A stretch of DNA of 64,000 nucleotides from Ramlibacter tataouinensis (GTDB taxonomy: Bacteria; Pseudomonadota; Gammaproteobacteria; Burkholderiales; Burkholderiaceae_C). The DNA lies in the NCBI RefSeq assembly GCF_001580455.1, contig NZ_CP010951.1, positions 4,551,001 to 4,615,000 of the forward strand, in the 5' to 3' direction. Positions 50,188 through 59,139 of the stretch are shown here, one piece after another. Position numbers and translations under genes: made by a program. A model generated the notes under the pieces. That model made no database searches, was not told the DNA's origin, and saw only the letters and a list, made by a program, of their open reading frames with translations. Within the stretch, counting starts at the first letter, position 1; every line of letters begins with the position of its first letter.

Positions 50188-51119
50188 AGCTTCAACTCCC
50201 AGGTTTCGCTGGCCAGCTGCTTGCCATAGGCATCGTTGCGCTCGGTCTTGACGATGCGAAAACCGCGCGCCGCGTAGATCGCCCGGGCCGCCAGCAGGTG
50301 GCTTTGGGTCCAGAGAACGACCTTGCGGTAGCCCATGGCACGAGCGAAGGCGATGCACTCGTCGGTGAGCCGCCCGCCAAGGCCCAATCCCCGGGCCTCC
50401 GGCGTCAGTATCAGCAGACGCAGCTGCGCTACGGTGGCGCTGCGCCGCACCAGGAACACCGAGCCGGCGCGCTGGCCATCGACCTCGGCGATCCAGCACT
50501 TCTCGCAGGAGGGGTCGTGGTTCTCGATGTACTTCGCGACGATGCCGGCCACCAGGCCCTCGAACTCCTCGTTGTAGCCCCATTCGCGCAAGTAGAGCTC
50601 CCCGTGCTGCTGCACCACCCAGCCGAAATCGCCCGGACGCGGATCGCGCAGGAGCACCGTGCGCGGCGCGTTGCCGGGCTTGTCGAGGACGCGCTGCAGT
50701 GTCTCCATGGCCTCGATCAGCCGCGAGCGCTGCTCCGGGGCGAGTTGAGCGAGCAGCGCCGCGGCCTCGTCTCGCGATCGCTGCTGCAGCGGAGCGAACA
50801 CCTCGTGTCCGCTGTCGGTCAGCATGAGCAGGCTCTGCCGGGCATCCGCCGGCGAAGGCGAGCGGGCCAGCCAGCCGCGCGATTCGAACCTGCGCAGGAT
50901 GCGCGAGAGGTAGCCGGCATCCAGCGCCAGGTCGCGGCCCAGCTCGGCGGCGGTGGGCTGGTCGCGGTGCGCCAGTTCATAGAGCACACGAACCTCGGTC
51001 AGCGAGAAGTCGCTGCCGAGGTAGGGGTCGAGGACCCCGATGCGCTGGGTGTAGAAGCGGTTGAAACCGCGCACCGCCTTGACCTGGGCAGCGGGCACGG
51101 CGGGGTTCACAGTGCTCAT
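50184..51119 (-). CDS. MarR-family regulator fused to GNAT acetyltransferase
   Basis: A 311-aa protein. Residues about 15-140 are a MarR winged helix (LTEVRVLYELAHRDQPTAAELGRDLALDAGYLSRILRRFESRGWL); about 155-311 are a GNAT domain (LRLLILTPEARGLGLGGRLTDECIAFARAMGYRKVVLWTQSHLLAARAIYAARGF) with the acetyl-CoA loop. Such fusions are known and may sense or modify a small ligand. ATG 51119 is chosen; 51128 and 51155 are alternatives. It heads the operon with the EamA and chrA genes, so it may control them and the divergent sorAB genes. Confidence 0.9.
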   Translation of the reverse strand: MSTVNPAVPAAQVKAVRGFNRFYTQRIGVLDPYLGSDFSLTEVRVLYELAHRDQPTAAELGRDLALDAGYLSRILRRFESRGWLARSPSPADARQSLLMLTDSGHEVFAPLQQRSRDEAAALLAQLAPEQRSRLIEAMETLQRVLDKPGNAPRTVLLRDPRPGDFGWVVQQHGELYLREWGYNEEFEGLVAGIVAKYIENHDPSCEKCWIAEVDGQRAGSVFLVRRSATVAQLRLLILTPEARGLGLGGRLTDECIAFARAMGYRKVVLWTQSHLLAARAIYAARGFRIVKTERNDAYGKQLASETWELKL

Positions 51120-51128
51120 GCCTGACAT

Positions 51129-51292
51129 CGTCAGCCAATTACTTGCCAAAGTCAATCAATGGCGAGCCGTCCGGACTGGCCCGAGTCTCTGCAGTACCCC
51201 CCGCCAAGAGGGGTATGGCAGAGGCTGCAGATCCATGACATGAGGGGGGTTGTGGCTTATGCTCCGCACCGCCGAAACCGAAGGAGACAAGT
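51129..51292. promoter_or_regulatory. Divergent promoter region between the MarR-GNAT gene and the sulfite dehydrogenase gene
   Basis: This spacer must hold promoters for both genes. TTGCCA (51143-51148) and TGGCGA (51160-51165) form an imperfect inverted repeat, a weak candidate MarR site. The sorA side has AAGGAG at 51281-51286, seven bases before TTG 51293. No clear -35/-10 pair was found. Confidence 0.4.
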
Positions 51293-52513
51293 TTGGACTT
51301 TCCTAGAGACCCTTCTCGCCGCCGCCTGCTTGCCCACGGCGCGGCCCTGGTTGCCGTTACAAGCGGCGCCGCACACGCCCAGACCTCCCCGCCGGCTTCG
51401 ACCCCGGCCGTGCCGGCCGAGGCCAAGCCTTTCCCGCCGTACGTGGCCTGGAAGAACCAGTCGCAGATGATCCAGCACACGGCGACGACGATCGAGACCA
51501 AACGGTCCGCTTACGGCACCAGCATCGTGACGCCGGCCGACCGTCTGTATATCCGCAACAACCTGCCCGCACCCGACGCCTCCATCGTCAACGACCGCGA
51601 CGGCTGGTCGATGGCCGTGGAAGGCGTCCGCTCCCCGCGCACGCTCACCGTGCGCGAGCTCAAGAGCATGGGCATCGAGACCACGGCGACGGTGCTGCAG
51701 TGCTCCGGCAACGGACGGGGCTATTTCCCCAGCAAGCCCAGCGGTACCAAATGGCAGGTCGGAGCGGCCGGCTGCGTGATCTGGAGCGGCGTGCCCGTGC
51801 GTTCGGTGGTCGCCGCGCTCGGCGGCCTGGCCGATGGCGCGCGCTTCATCACAGGCACCGGCGGTGAGAAGCTGCCGGACGGCATCGATCCCAAGTCGGT
51901 GATGGTCGAGCGTTCCGTGCCGATCACGAACCTGGAAGATGCCCTGCTGGCCTGGGAAATGAACGGCGAGCCGCTGCCGCATGCGCACGGCGGTCCGCTG
52001 CGGCTCATCGTGCCCGGCTACAGCGGCGTCAACAACATCAAGTACATCAAGCGCCTGGCGTTCACGGCGCAGGAATCGGATGCGGCGATCCAGAAGACCG
52101 GCTACCGCATCTCGCCGCCGGGGCAGAAACACAGCCCCAGCGAACCCTCGGTGTGGGAGATGGGGCTGAAGTCCTGGATCAACGGTCCGGGGCCCGACAC
52201 GGGCCCGGTCAAGGCCGGCACCGTCCAGATCCATGGCGTGGCCATGGGCGGCATGCAGGCTGTCAAGCGTGTGGATGTGTCCATCGACGGCGGGCAGACC
52301 TGGCGCGAGGCCAAGCTGGTCGGCCCCGACCTCGGCCGCTTCGCGTGGCGCCAGTTCGTGCTGCCGGTCAAACTGGAGCCCGGCACCTACCAACTGGTGT
52401 GCCGCGCGCAGGACGTCAAGTTCAACTGGCAAGAGGAAACGACACCCGAGAATTCGGGCGGCTACCTCAACGCCGGTTGGCGCGCCCATGGCTTCAGCGT
52501 GACCGTGGCATGA
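51293..52513 (+). CDS. Sulfite dehydrogenase molybdenum subunit (SorA-like), Tat-exported
   Basis: A 406-aa sulfite-oxidase-family protein. The start is TTG 51293 with AAGGAG 7 nt upstream. A Tat signal (DPSRRRLLAHGAALV) leads to the Mo-cofactor domain, with the molybdenum-binding Cys137 in VLQCSGNGRG. The C-terminal Mo-co dimerisation domain is also present (VQIHGVAMGGMQAVKRVDVSIDGGQTW). The enzyme oxidises sulfite to sulfate in the periplasm and passes electrons to cytochrome c. The next gene, overlapping by 4 bp, encodes that cytochrome. Confidence 0.9.
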   Translation: MDFPRDPSRRRLLAHGAALVAVTSGAAHAQTSPPASTPAVPAEAKPFPPYVAWKNQSQMIQHTATTIETKRSAYGTSIVTPADRLYIRNNLPAPDASIVNDRDGWSMAVEGVRSPRTLTVRELKSMGIETTATVLQCSGNGRGYFPSKPSGTKWQVGAAGCVIWSGVPVRSVVAALGGLADGARFITGTGGEKLPDGIDPKSVMVERSVPITNLEDALLAWEMNGEPLPHAHGGPLRLIVPGYSGVNNIKYIKRLAFTAQESDAAIQKTGYRISPPGQKHSPSEPSVWEMGLKSWINGPGPDTGPVKAGTVQIHGVAMGGMQAVKRVDVSIDGGQTWREAKLVGPDLGRFAWRQFVLPVKLEPGTYQLVCRAQDVKFNWQEETTPENSGGYLNAGWRAHGFSVTVA

Positions 52514-52815
52514 AGCAAGCTGCTATCGCCCTGGTGGCCATGGCCGGCGGCATTGCTTTGGCCCAGGGCAACCCGGAGGCCGAGGGCAAGCGCCTTTTCA
52601 CCAGCGTCACGCCGGCATGCGCGATCTGCCACACGCTCAAGGACGCCGGGGCCGAGGGCGCCGTCGGCCCGTCGCTCGACGAGCTCAAGCCGGACGCGGC
52701 GCGGGTGGCCAAGGCCCTCAAGAACGGCATCGGCCAGATGCCCGCCTTCACACAGCTGAGCGAGGCGCAGATGCAGGCGCTCGCGGCCTACGTCGAGGCG
52801 GCCAGCCGCCGCTAG
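52510..52815 (+). CDS. c-type cytochrome subunit (SorB-like)
   Basis: A 101-aa exported monoheme cytochrome. The signal (MKQAAIALVAMAGGIALAQ) is followed by the heme site CAICH and the likely distal Met in GIGQMPAF. The ATG overlaps the SorA-like stop (ATGA), which is the arrangement of sorAB sulfite dehydrogenases. It would carry electrons from the Mo subunit to the respiratory chain. Confidence 0.9.
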   Translation: MKQAAIALVAMAGGIALAQGNPEAEGKRLFTSVTPACAICHTLKDAGAEGAVGPSLDELKPDAARVAKALKNGIGQMPAFTQLSEAQMQALAAYVEAASRR

Positions 52816-52864
52816 GCTTCACCGGGCCATTCGCTTCCGCGAACCGGATGGCCCGGTCTTTCCC

Positions 52865-53614
52865 TCAGACCGTCATCCCGCCGGAGACCTCGATCACGGC
52901 GCCGTTGATGTAGCTGGCCTCGTCGCTCGCGAGGAAGCTGTACACATTGGCGATTTCTTCCGGCGTTCCCAGGCGGTTCAGGGGCACGCGGTCCTTCATG
53001 TCCTCGAGCACCTTCTCGGGAATGGTGTCCAGGATGTGGGTCATGACGAAGCCGGGCGCGACCGCGTTCACGCGCACGCCCTTGGGCCCGAGCTCGCGGC
53101 TCCAGGTCTTGGTGAAGCCGATCACGCCGAATTTGCTGGCCGCGTAGTTGGTCTGGCCGAAGTTGCCGTACAGGCCGACCACCGAACTGGCATTGATGAT
53201 GCTGCCGTAGCCTTGTTCGACCATGGCGCCCACGACGGACTGCGAACAGTGGAAGACGCCTCGCAGGTTGACGTCGATCACGCGGTCGAACTGCTCGACG
53301 CTCATCTTCTGCAGGCGCGCGTCCTTGGTGATGCCGGCGTTGTTGACCAGGACGTCGATGCGGCCGAAGCGCTCCAGTGTGGCGACTGTCGCGGCGTCCA
53401 CCATCTCGCGGTTGGTGACGTCGACCACGAAGCCTTCGGCATCGGCCCCCGCCTCACGGCACTGGCGCAGCGCCTCGTCGATGCCCGGCCGGGTCAGGTC
53501 CCACAGCGCCACGCTGGCGCCTTCACGCGCGAACTTCAGGGCGGTGGCCAGGCCGATGCCCTGGGCGGCGCCGGTGACGATGCAGACCTTGTCTTGCAGT
53601 CGGGGAGATGTCAT
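52865..53614 (-). CDS. Short-chain dehydrogenase (FabG/PhaB-like)
   Basis: A 249-aa SDR enzyme. It has TGAAQGIGLATALKFA, NNAG, the catalytic Ser/Tyr/Lys in NASSVVGLYGNFGQTNYAASK, and the final YINGAVIEVSGGM. It is most like 3-oxoacyl-ACP or acetoacetyl-CoA reductases. ATG 53614 matches the family start; the longer frame to 53656 adds unlike residues. It lies beside the beta-oxidation genes on the same strand, so a role with acyl-CoA substrates is plausible. Confidence 0.9.
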   Translation of the reverse strand: MTSPRLQDKVCIVTGAAQGIGLATALKFAREGASVALWDLTRPGIDEALRQCREAGADAEGFVVDVTNREMVDAATVATLERFGRIDVLVNNAGITKDARLQKMSVEQFDRVIDVNLRGVFHCSQSVVGAMVEQGYGSIINASSVVGLYGNFGQTNYAASKFGVIGFTKTWSRELGPKGVRVNAVAPGFVMTHILDTIPEKVLEDMKDRVPLNRLGTPEEIANVYSFLASDEASYINGAVIEVSGGMTV

Positions 53615-53767
53615 GAATGCAGCTTCCGGAAGGAAAGGATCCAAAGCCGCGACCATAGCATGAGGATGAGCTGGCTTTCGGCGCCAATGCTGGGCGCGAG
53701 TGCAAAGGACTTTTTCCCTTTGCCTCGGGTGAGGGCAGGGTGGGCTCCGGCAACCGCACGCTCTTTT
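53615..53767. other. Spacer between the SDR gene and the FadB/J-like gene
   Basis: This 153-bp stretch is without a gene. It holds the leader of the SDR gene (weak GGAAG before the ATG). No strong hairpin or terminator was found. Positions 53700-53750 show CTTTTTCCCTTTGCC, on the minus strand a purine-rich run. Confidence 0.4.
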
Positions 53768-55927
53768 TCAGTACCGCGGCGCATGCGCCACGATCGCATC
53801 CTTGACCGCGGGCGAGACGGCGAACCCCGGCCCGAAGCGCTGCGCCAGCTGCGCTGCACGCTCGCAGAAGGCCTCGACGCCCATGCCGTAGATGAATTGC
53901 ATGGCGCCGCCGGTCCAGCCCGGGAAACCGATGCCGAAGATCGAGCCGACGTTGGCGTCGTGCACCGAGGTCAGCACGTTCTCCGCGAGGCAACGGGCGG
54001 TTTCCACCGCCTGCCGATAGAGCAGCCGGTCCTGCAGGTCGCGCATGTCCCACTGCACGCCGGGTTTCTCGAACAGTGTCTTGAGCTCGGGCCAGAGGTA
54101 CTTGCGAGCGCCCTTGTTCTCGGGGTACTCGTAGAAGCCGCCGCCCGCGGCGCGGCCGTTGCGATCGAACTCCTTGACCATCCGCTCGACCAGCAGCTCG
54201 CCCGGCGTGGCGATGTAGGTGCCGCCCTCGGCCCGCAGATCGGCGCGCGTCTGGTCCAGCACGTGGACCGAGAGCGACAGCGCCGTCTCGTCCAGCACGG
54301 CCAGCGGTCCCACGGGCATGCCCGCCTGGATGCCTGCCTGTTCCACCACCGCGGCGGGAATGCCTTCGCCCAGCATCGCGGCACCTTCCATCACGAAGGT
54401 GCCGAACACGCGCGAGGTGAAGAAGCCGCGCGAATCGTTGACCACGATCGGGATCTTGCCGATCGCCTGCACATAGTCGAAGGCGCGCGCCACCGTCTCG
54501 TCGTCGGTCGCCTTGCCGCGGATGATCTCCACCAGCTTCATCTTGTCCACGGGGCTGAAGAAGTGGATGCCGACGAATTTCGCCGGCTGGCGGCTGGCCC
54601 TGGCCAGGCCGGTGATCGGCAGGGTCGAGGTATTGCTCGCGAAGAAGCCCTGGGCGGCAAGCAGCGGCTCGGCCTCCTGCGTGACCCTGGCCTTGAGCTC
54701 GCGGTTCTCGAACACAGCTTCGATGATGAGGTCGCAGTCCTGCAGGTCGGCGTTGGACGCGGTGGGCGTGATGCGCGCGAGGAGCGCGGCCTGCGCATGG
54801 CCCGTCATGCGGCCCTTGTCCACGCGCGGCTGCGTGATCCTGAGGCTGTAGTCCCGGCCGCTCTCCGCCTTCTCCTGCGTCAGGTCCTTCAACACCGTCT
54901 GCACGCCGCGGCTGGCCTGCACGTGGGCGATGCCGGCGCCCATCATGCCGGCGCCGAGGAGGCCCACCTTGCGCGGCGTGTAGCGCGGCACGTCCTTCGG
55001 ACGCGAACGCGCCGACTTGATGGCGTTCATGTCGAAGAAGAAGGTGTTGACCATGTTCTTCGCCACGGGCCCGACGGCCAGGCGGGCGAGGTAACGCGAT
55101 TCGATGCGCAGCGCCGTGTCGAAATCGACCTGAGCGCCTTCGACCATGGCCGAAAGCGCGTACTCCGGCGCGGGATAGCGCCCGCGCGTCTTTTGCCGCA
55201 GCATCGCCGGCGCGACGCTCAGGGCGCCCGCGACCTTCGGATTGGCGGGCGTGCCGCCCGGCATCTTGTAGTTCTTGTCGTCCCAGGGCTGATGGGCGGG
55301 AGCCGCGCCGCTGGCATGCTTGTCGATCCAGGCGAGCGCCGCCGGCCGCAGCGACTGCGCATCGGGGAGCAGCTCGTGCACCAGCCCGAGCTCCAGCGCT
55401 TCGTGAGGCGAGAACAGCTTGCCTTCCATGACATAGGGCTGCGCGCCCATCAGGCCGAGCAGGCGGGTCATCTTGGTGATGCCCGAGGCGCCGGGAATCA
55501 GCCCCAGCGTGACTTCCGGCAGGCCGAACTGGATCTTGGGGTCGCCCACCGCCACGCGGTAATGCGCGACCAGGGCGACTTCCCAGCCGCCGCCCAGGGC
55601 CGAGCCGTTCAGGCAGCTCACCACCGGCTTGCCGAGCGTCTCCAGCGTGCGGAAGTTCTTCTTCATGCGCTCGACTTCCTCGAACACGCGCGGCGCATCG
55701 GCGTCCTGCAGTCGCATCACCGCCTTCAGGTCGGCGCCGGCGAAGAAGGTGGTCTTGTTCGATGCGAGCAGGATGCCCTTGATCGCGTCCTTGTCGCGCA
55801 GCACCTGTGCGGTCGCCTCCTGCAGGTCTTGCTGCCACTGCTGGCACATGGTGTTGACGGCCGAGCCCGGCTCGTCGAAGGTGAGAGTGGCGATGCCGCC
55901 TTCGAGCTGGTATTGGATGGTCTTCAT
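53768..55927 (-). CDS. 3-hydroxyacyl-CoA dehydrogenase/enoyl-CoA hydratase (FadB/FadJ type)
   Basis: A 719-aa two-domain beta-oxidation enzyme. The N-terminal crotonase part has GGGWEVALVAHYRVA with Glu116 and FGLPEVTLGLIPGASG with Glu138, the two catalytic acids. The second part has the NAD motif VGLLGAGMMGAGIAHVQASRG, the HAD catalytic His in GIHFFSPVDKMKLVEIIRG, and the C-terminal HAD dimer domain (GIGFPGWTGGAMQFI). It hydrates enoyl-CoA and oxidises 3-hydroxyacyl-CoA. It lies 7 bp behind the thiolase gene, forming one operon. Confidence 0.95.
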   Translation of the reverse strand: MKTIQYQLEGGIATLTFDEPGSAVNTMCQQWQQDLQEATAQVLRDKDAIKGILLASNKTTFFAGADLKAVMRLQDADAPRVFEEVERMKKNFRTLETLGKPVVSCLNGSALGGGWEVALVAHYRVAVGDPKIQFGLPEVTLGLIPGASGITKMTRLLGLMGAQPYVMEGKLFSPHEALELGLVHELLPDAQSLRPAALAWIDKHASGAAPAHQPWDDKNYKMPGGTPANPKVAGALSVAPAMLRQKTRGRYPAPEYALSAMVEGAQVDFDTALRIESRYLARLAVGPVAKNMVNTFFFDMNAIKSARSRPKDVPRYTPRKVGLLGAGMMGAGIAHVQASRGVQTVLKDLTQEKAESGRDYSLRITQPRVDKGRMTGHAQAALLARITPTASNADLQDCDLIIEAVFENRELKARVTQEAEPLLAAQGFFASNTSTLPITGLARASRQPAKFVGIHFFSPVDKMKLVEIIRGKATDDETVARAFDYVQAIGKIPIVVNDSRGFFTSRVFGTFVMEGAAMLGEGIPAAVVEQAGIQAGMPVGPLAVLDETALSLSVHVLDQTRADLRAEGGTYIATPGELLVERMVKEFDRNGRAAGGGFYEYPENKGARKYLWPELKTLFEKPGVQWDMRDLQDRLLYRQAVETARCLAENVLTSVHDANVGSIFGIGFPGWTGGAMQFIYGMGVEAFCERAAQLAQRFGPGFAVSPAVKDAIVAHAPRY

Positions 55928-55934
55928 GGACGAC

Positions 55935-57140
55935 TCAGATCCTCTCCACGATCGTCGCGATGCCCATGCCGCCGCCCACGCACAGCGTGGCCAGCCCGAA
56001 GCGCAGCTTCCTGCGGTGCAGTTCGTCGATCAGCGTGCCCAGGATCATGGCGCCGGTGGCACCGAGCGGGTGGCCCATGGCGATCGCGCCGCCGTTGACG
56101 TTCAGCTTCTCGTGCGGCACGCCCATCTCCTTCATGAACTTCATGGGGACGGCGGCGAAGGCTTCGTTCACCTCGAACAGGTCGATCTGGTCTATCGTCA
56201 TGCCGGCCTTGGCCAGCGCCTTGCGCGCAGCCGGCATGGGCCCCGTCAGCATGATGGTCGGGTCCGCGCCCGACAGGGCCGCGGCCACGATGCGTGCACG
56301 CGGCTTCAGGCCGTGGGCCTTGCCGGCCGCTTCGCTGCCGATCAGCACGGCCGCCGCGCCGTCGACGATGCCCGAGGAGTTGCCCGCGTGGTGCACGTGG
56401 GCGATGCGCTCCACCTGCGGGTAGCGCGAGATTGCCACGTCGTCGAAACCCATCGCGCCGAGCTGCTCGAACGACGGCCTGAGCGCGGCCAGGCCCGCCA
56501 TGGTGGTGTGCGGCTTGATGAATTCGTCCTGCTCGAGGATGGTCTGGTCCAGGAAGTCCTTGACCGGCACCACCGAGCCGGCGAAGAAGCCGCCCTCGCG
56601 CGCCCGCGCGGCACGCTGCTGGCTTTCCAGCGCAAACGCGTCCACGTCGTCGCGCGAGAAGCCCTCCAGCGTGGCGATCAGGTCGGCGCCTATGCCTTGC
56701 GGCACGAAGGCCGTGGCTGCGTTGGTCTCGGGGTCCTGCGCCCAGGCGCCGCCGTCCGAGCCGATCGGTACCCGGCTCATGCTCTCCACGCCACCGGCCA
56801 CGACCAGGTCCTCCCAGCCCGAGCGCACCTTCTGCGCGGCCATGTTCACCGCTTCCAGGCCCGAGGCGCAGAAGCGGTTGAGCTGGACGCCGGCGCAACA
56901 CCAGTCCCAGCCGGCCTTGAGCGCGGCCACCTTGGCGATCACCGAGCCCTGTTCGCCGACCGGCGACACCACGCCCATCACCACGTCGTCGACGCAGCCG
57001 GTGTCGAAGTCGCTGCGGCGTTGCAGTTCGGTGAGCACCCCGGCTAGCAGGTTGACGGGCTTGACCTCGTGCAGGCTGCCGTCCTTCTTGCCCTTGCCAC
57101 GGGGCGTTCGGATCGCGTCATAGACGAAGGCTTCGGACAT
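55935..57140 (-). CDS. Acetyl-CoA C-acyltransferase (thiolase, FadA/FadI type)
   Basis: A 401-aa thiolase. The acyl-bearing Cys91 is in LNRFCASGLEAVN, His357 in AIAMGHPLGATG and the base Cys387 in LATLCVGGGMG. ATG 57140 is preferred over 57164 because AGGAG sits 8 nt upstream and MSEAFVYDAIRTP is the family start. It ends beta-oxidation by cleaving 3-ketoacyl-CoA. The operon order is thiolase then FadB/J, opposite the acyl-CoA dehydrogenase gene across a 300-bp spacer. Confidence 0.95.
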   Translation of the reverse strand: MSEAFVYDAIRTPRGKGKKDGSLHEVKPVNLLAGVLTELQRRSDFDTGCVDDVVMGVVSPVGEQGSVIAKVAALKAGWDWCCAGVQLNRFCASGLEAVNMAAQKVRSGWEDLVVAGGVESMSRVPIGSDGGAWAQDPETNAATAFVPQGIGADLIATLEGFSRDDVDAFALESQQRAARAREGGFFAGSVVPVKDFLDQTILEQDEFIKPHTTMAGLAALRPSFEQLGAMGFDDVAISRYPQVERIAHVHHAGNSSGIVDGAAAVLIGSEAAGKAHGLKPRARIVAAALSGADPTIMLTGPMPAARKALAKAGMTIDQIDLFEVNEAFAAVPMKFMKEMGVPHEKLNVNGGAIAMGHPLGATGAMILGTLIDELHRRKLRFGLATLCVGGGMGIATIVERI

Positions 57141-57440
57141 GGCGGGTGCTCCTGGCAACATCACGAAAGGGCCAGTATAGGCATTGCATTTGCGATTGCA
57201 GTGCCATCGGCGACAGGCGCGGCAGGCGCCCGCGCGGATTCAGGCGGCGGCGCGCTGGACGCGAGCCGTGGCCTGCCCGATGTCCCTTCGCCCGGACCCA
57301 GATCACGAACGCCGTCCTGGTCTGAGCCGTCATGGAAGCTCCCGGTCGTGTTTGAGCTTGGAAAAATAGAATCTGGTCGAACCCCTTGCTTTCGCAAGCT
57401 TGGCCACGCGAACGCTGCCCAACTAAACAGGAGACAGGCG
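57141..57440. promoter_or_regulatory. Divergent beta-oxidation promoter region
   Basis: This 300-bp stretch lies between the thiolase gene (minus) and the acyl-CoA dehydrogenase gene (plus). The plus side has a possible -10 TAGAAT at 57367-57372 without a clear -35, and AGGAG before ATG 57441. The central part is GC-rich with no gene. A shared regulator of the FadR/PsrA type is possible but no palindrome stands out. Confidence 0.45.
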
Positions 57441-58604
57441 ATGATCGAACGCACCCTCTATTCCGCCGACCACGAGGCTTTCCGCGACAGTTTTCGCCGC
57501 TTCGTCGACAAGGAGATCGCGCCCCACCACGAGGCCTGGGAAGAGCAGGGCTACGTCGATCGCGAGGTCTGGTCGAAGGCCGGCGCCAACGGCTTCCTGT
57601 GCATGACCACGCCCGAGGCCTACGGCGGCGCCGGCGCCGACAAGCTGTATTCGGCGGTGCAGATGGAAGAGCTGGCGCGCGGCGGCTTCACGGGCATCGG
57701 CTTCGGTCTGCACAGCGAGATCGTGGCGCCATACATCCTGCACTACGGCTCCGAAGATCAGAAACAACGCTTGCTGCCGCGCCTGGCGAGCGGCGAGATG
57801 GTGGGCGCGATCGCCATGAGCGAGCCGGCGGCCGGCAGTGACCTGCAGGGCGTGAAGGCGACGGCGCTGCGGCAGGCCGACGGCAGCTACCTGCTCAATG
57901 GCAGCAAGACCTTCATCACCAATGGCTGGCACGCTGACCTGGTGATCGTGGTTGCCAAGACCGACCCCCAGGCCGGCGCCAAGGGCACCAGCCTGTTGCT
58001 GGTGGAGCGCGGCATGAAGGGCTTCGAGAAGGGCAAGCGCCTGAAAAAGCTTGGCCTGAAGGCGCAGGACACTTCAGAGCTGTTCTTCGACAACGTTCGC
58101 GTACCGGCGGAGAACCTGCTCGGGGGCACCGCGTACGAGAACCGCGGCTTCATCTGCCTGATGGAGCAGTTGCCCTGGGAGCGTGTGCAGATCGCGGTGA
58201 CGGCGGTAGCTGCGGCGCAGGCGGCCATCGACTGGACGGTTCAGTACGTCAAGGACCGCCGCGTCTTCGGCCAGCCGGTGGCCGCGTTCCAGAACACGCG
58301 CTACACGCTGGCCGAGCTGCAGACCGAAGTCCAGATCGCCCGCGTGTTCGTCGACAAATGCCTGGAACTCGTGGGTGACGGCAAGCTGGACACCGCCACC
58401 GCCAGCATGGCCAAGTACTGGGCCAGCGACCTGCAATGCAAGGTCATGGACGAATGCGTCCAGCTGCATGGCGGCTATGGCTTCATGTGGGAATACCCGA
58501 TCACCCGCGCCTACGCCGATGCGCGCGTGCAGCGAATCTATGGCGGCACCAACGAGATCATGAAGGAAGTGATCTCGCGTGCCATGGGGCTGGGTGGCAA
58601 GTAG
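57441..58604 (+). CDS. Acyl-CoA dehydrogenase (LCAD-like)
   Basis: A 387-aa FAD enzyme that makes the first oxidation of acyl-CoA. It has AIAMSEPAAGSDLQG, GSKTFITNG and QLHGGYGFMWEYPI. The C-terminal motif is RIYGGTNEIMKE, with Gly where short- and medium-chain enzymes have the catalytic Glu; as in long-chain/isovaleryl types, the base is probably Glu247 in LPWERVQIA. AGGAG 57429-57433 supports ATG 57441. It is divergent from the thiolase operon. Confidence 0.95.
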   Translation: MIERTLYSADHEAFRDSFRRFVDKEIAPHHEAWEEQGYVDREVWSKAGANGFLCMTTPEAYGGAGADKLYSAVQMEELARGGFTGIGFGLHSEIVAPYILHYGSEDQKQRLLPRLASGEMVGAIAMSEPAAGSDLQGVKATALRQADGSYLLNGSKTFITNGWHADLVIVVAKTDPQAGAKGTSLLLVERGMKGFEKGKRLKKLGLKAQDTSELFFDNVRVPAENLLGGTAYENRGFICLMEQLPWERVQIAVTAVAAAQAAIDWTVQYVKDRRVFGQPVAAFQNTRYTLAELQTEVQIARVFVDKCLELVGDGKLDTATASMAKYWASDLQCKVMDECVQLHGGYGFMWEYPITRAYADARVQRIYGGTNEIMKEVISRAMGLGGK

Positions 58605-58647
58605 CCGCCCCGGTCCTGGTGCCGCCTGGAACCGGCCGCGCCTGCGG

Positions 58648-58920
58648 TCAATCCGCCGTCGAACCGTCGATGACCGCAGTTACCCGGGAGATGCGATCGA
58701 CCGGAAAGCCGCCTTTCTCGGCGTGCTCGAGAATGGCCTTCTCGTCATCGGCGATGTAGACGCAGTAGATCTTGTTCTCGGTGACGTAGCTTTGCTGCCA
58801 GGTGATCCGCGGACCCATCTCGCGCAGCACGTCGCATGATTTCCTGGCCACTTCCCTGAGGTCGGCGCCGGTCAGCCGGTCCGCGCCGGGAAACTCGCGC
58901 TCGATCACGTACTTGGGCAT
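58648..58920 (-). CDS. DUF4242 family protein
   Basis: A 90-aa protein (KYVIEREFPGADRLTGADLREVARKS, then QQSYVTENKIYCVYIADDE). DUF4242 is a ferredoxin-like fold; one member, from Streptomyces, binds nickel. Its role here is unknown. ATG 58920 with GGGAG 7 nt upstream decides the start over a TTG at 58926. It is convergent with the acyl-CoA dehydrogenase gene. Confidence 0.85.
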   Translation of the reverse strand: MPKYVIEREFPGADRLTGADLREVARKSCDVLREMGPRITWQQSYVTENKIYCVYIADDEKAILEHAEKGGFPVDRISRVTAVIDGSTAD

Positions 58921-59001
58921 GGACAACTCCCTTCTTCAGTTCACACGGTGCCCACCTCAAACTATGGCCGCGGCAGGCCGGCGTTCAAGCTCGGCGAGCG
59001 C

Positions 59002-59139
59002 CTACACGCGGCGCACGCGCCCCTGCGGTGGCCGGCTCGAGGTCGGGAAGGGCGTGCGCAGCCGGCTCGCGCGACTGCGGTCGTACAGCCGCTTGGCGAT
59101 GGCCGAGGTGAGGGCCAGCAGGATCAGCTTGCGCCACAT
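59002..59139 (-). CDS. 45-aa small protein with hydrophobic N-terminus
   Basis: This small ORF starts at ATG 59139 with AAGGAG 7 nt upstream, a strong start signal. The product begins MWRKLILLALTSAIAKRLYD and continues very basic (RSRASRLRTPF). A short hydrophobic part followed by basic residues suggests a membrane-associated small protein. No family was recognised. Confidence 0.5.
   Translation of the reverse strand: MWRKLILLALTSAIAKRLYDRSRASRLRTPFPTSSRPPQGRVRRV

Noticed and set aside
53036..56098. 1020-codon plus-strand frame across the SDR and FadB/J genes
   Set aside because: It runs antisense to two recognised enzymes, with shadow-like composition. Length alone is not evidence in DNA of this base composition.
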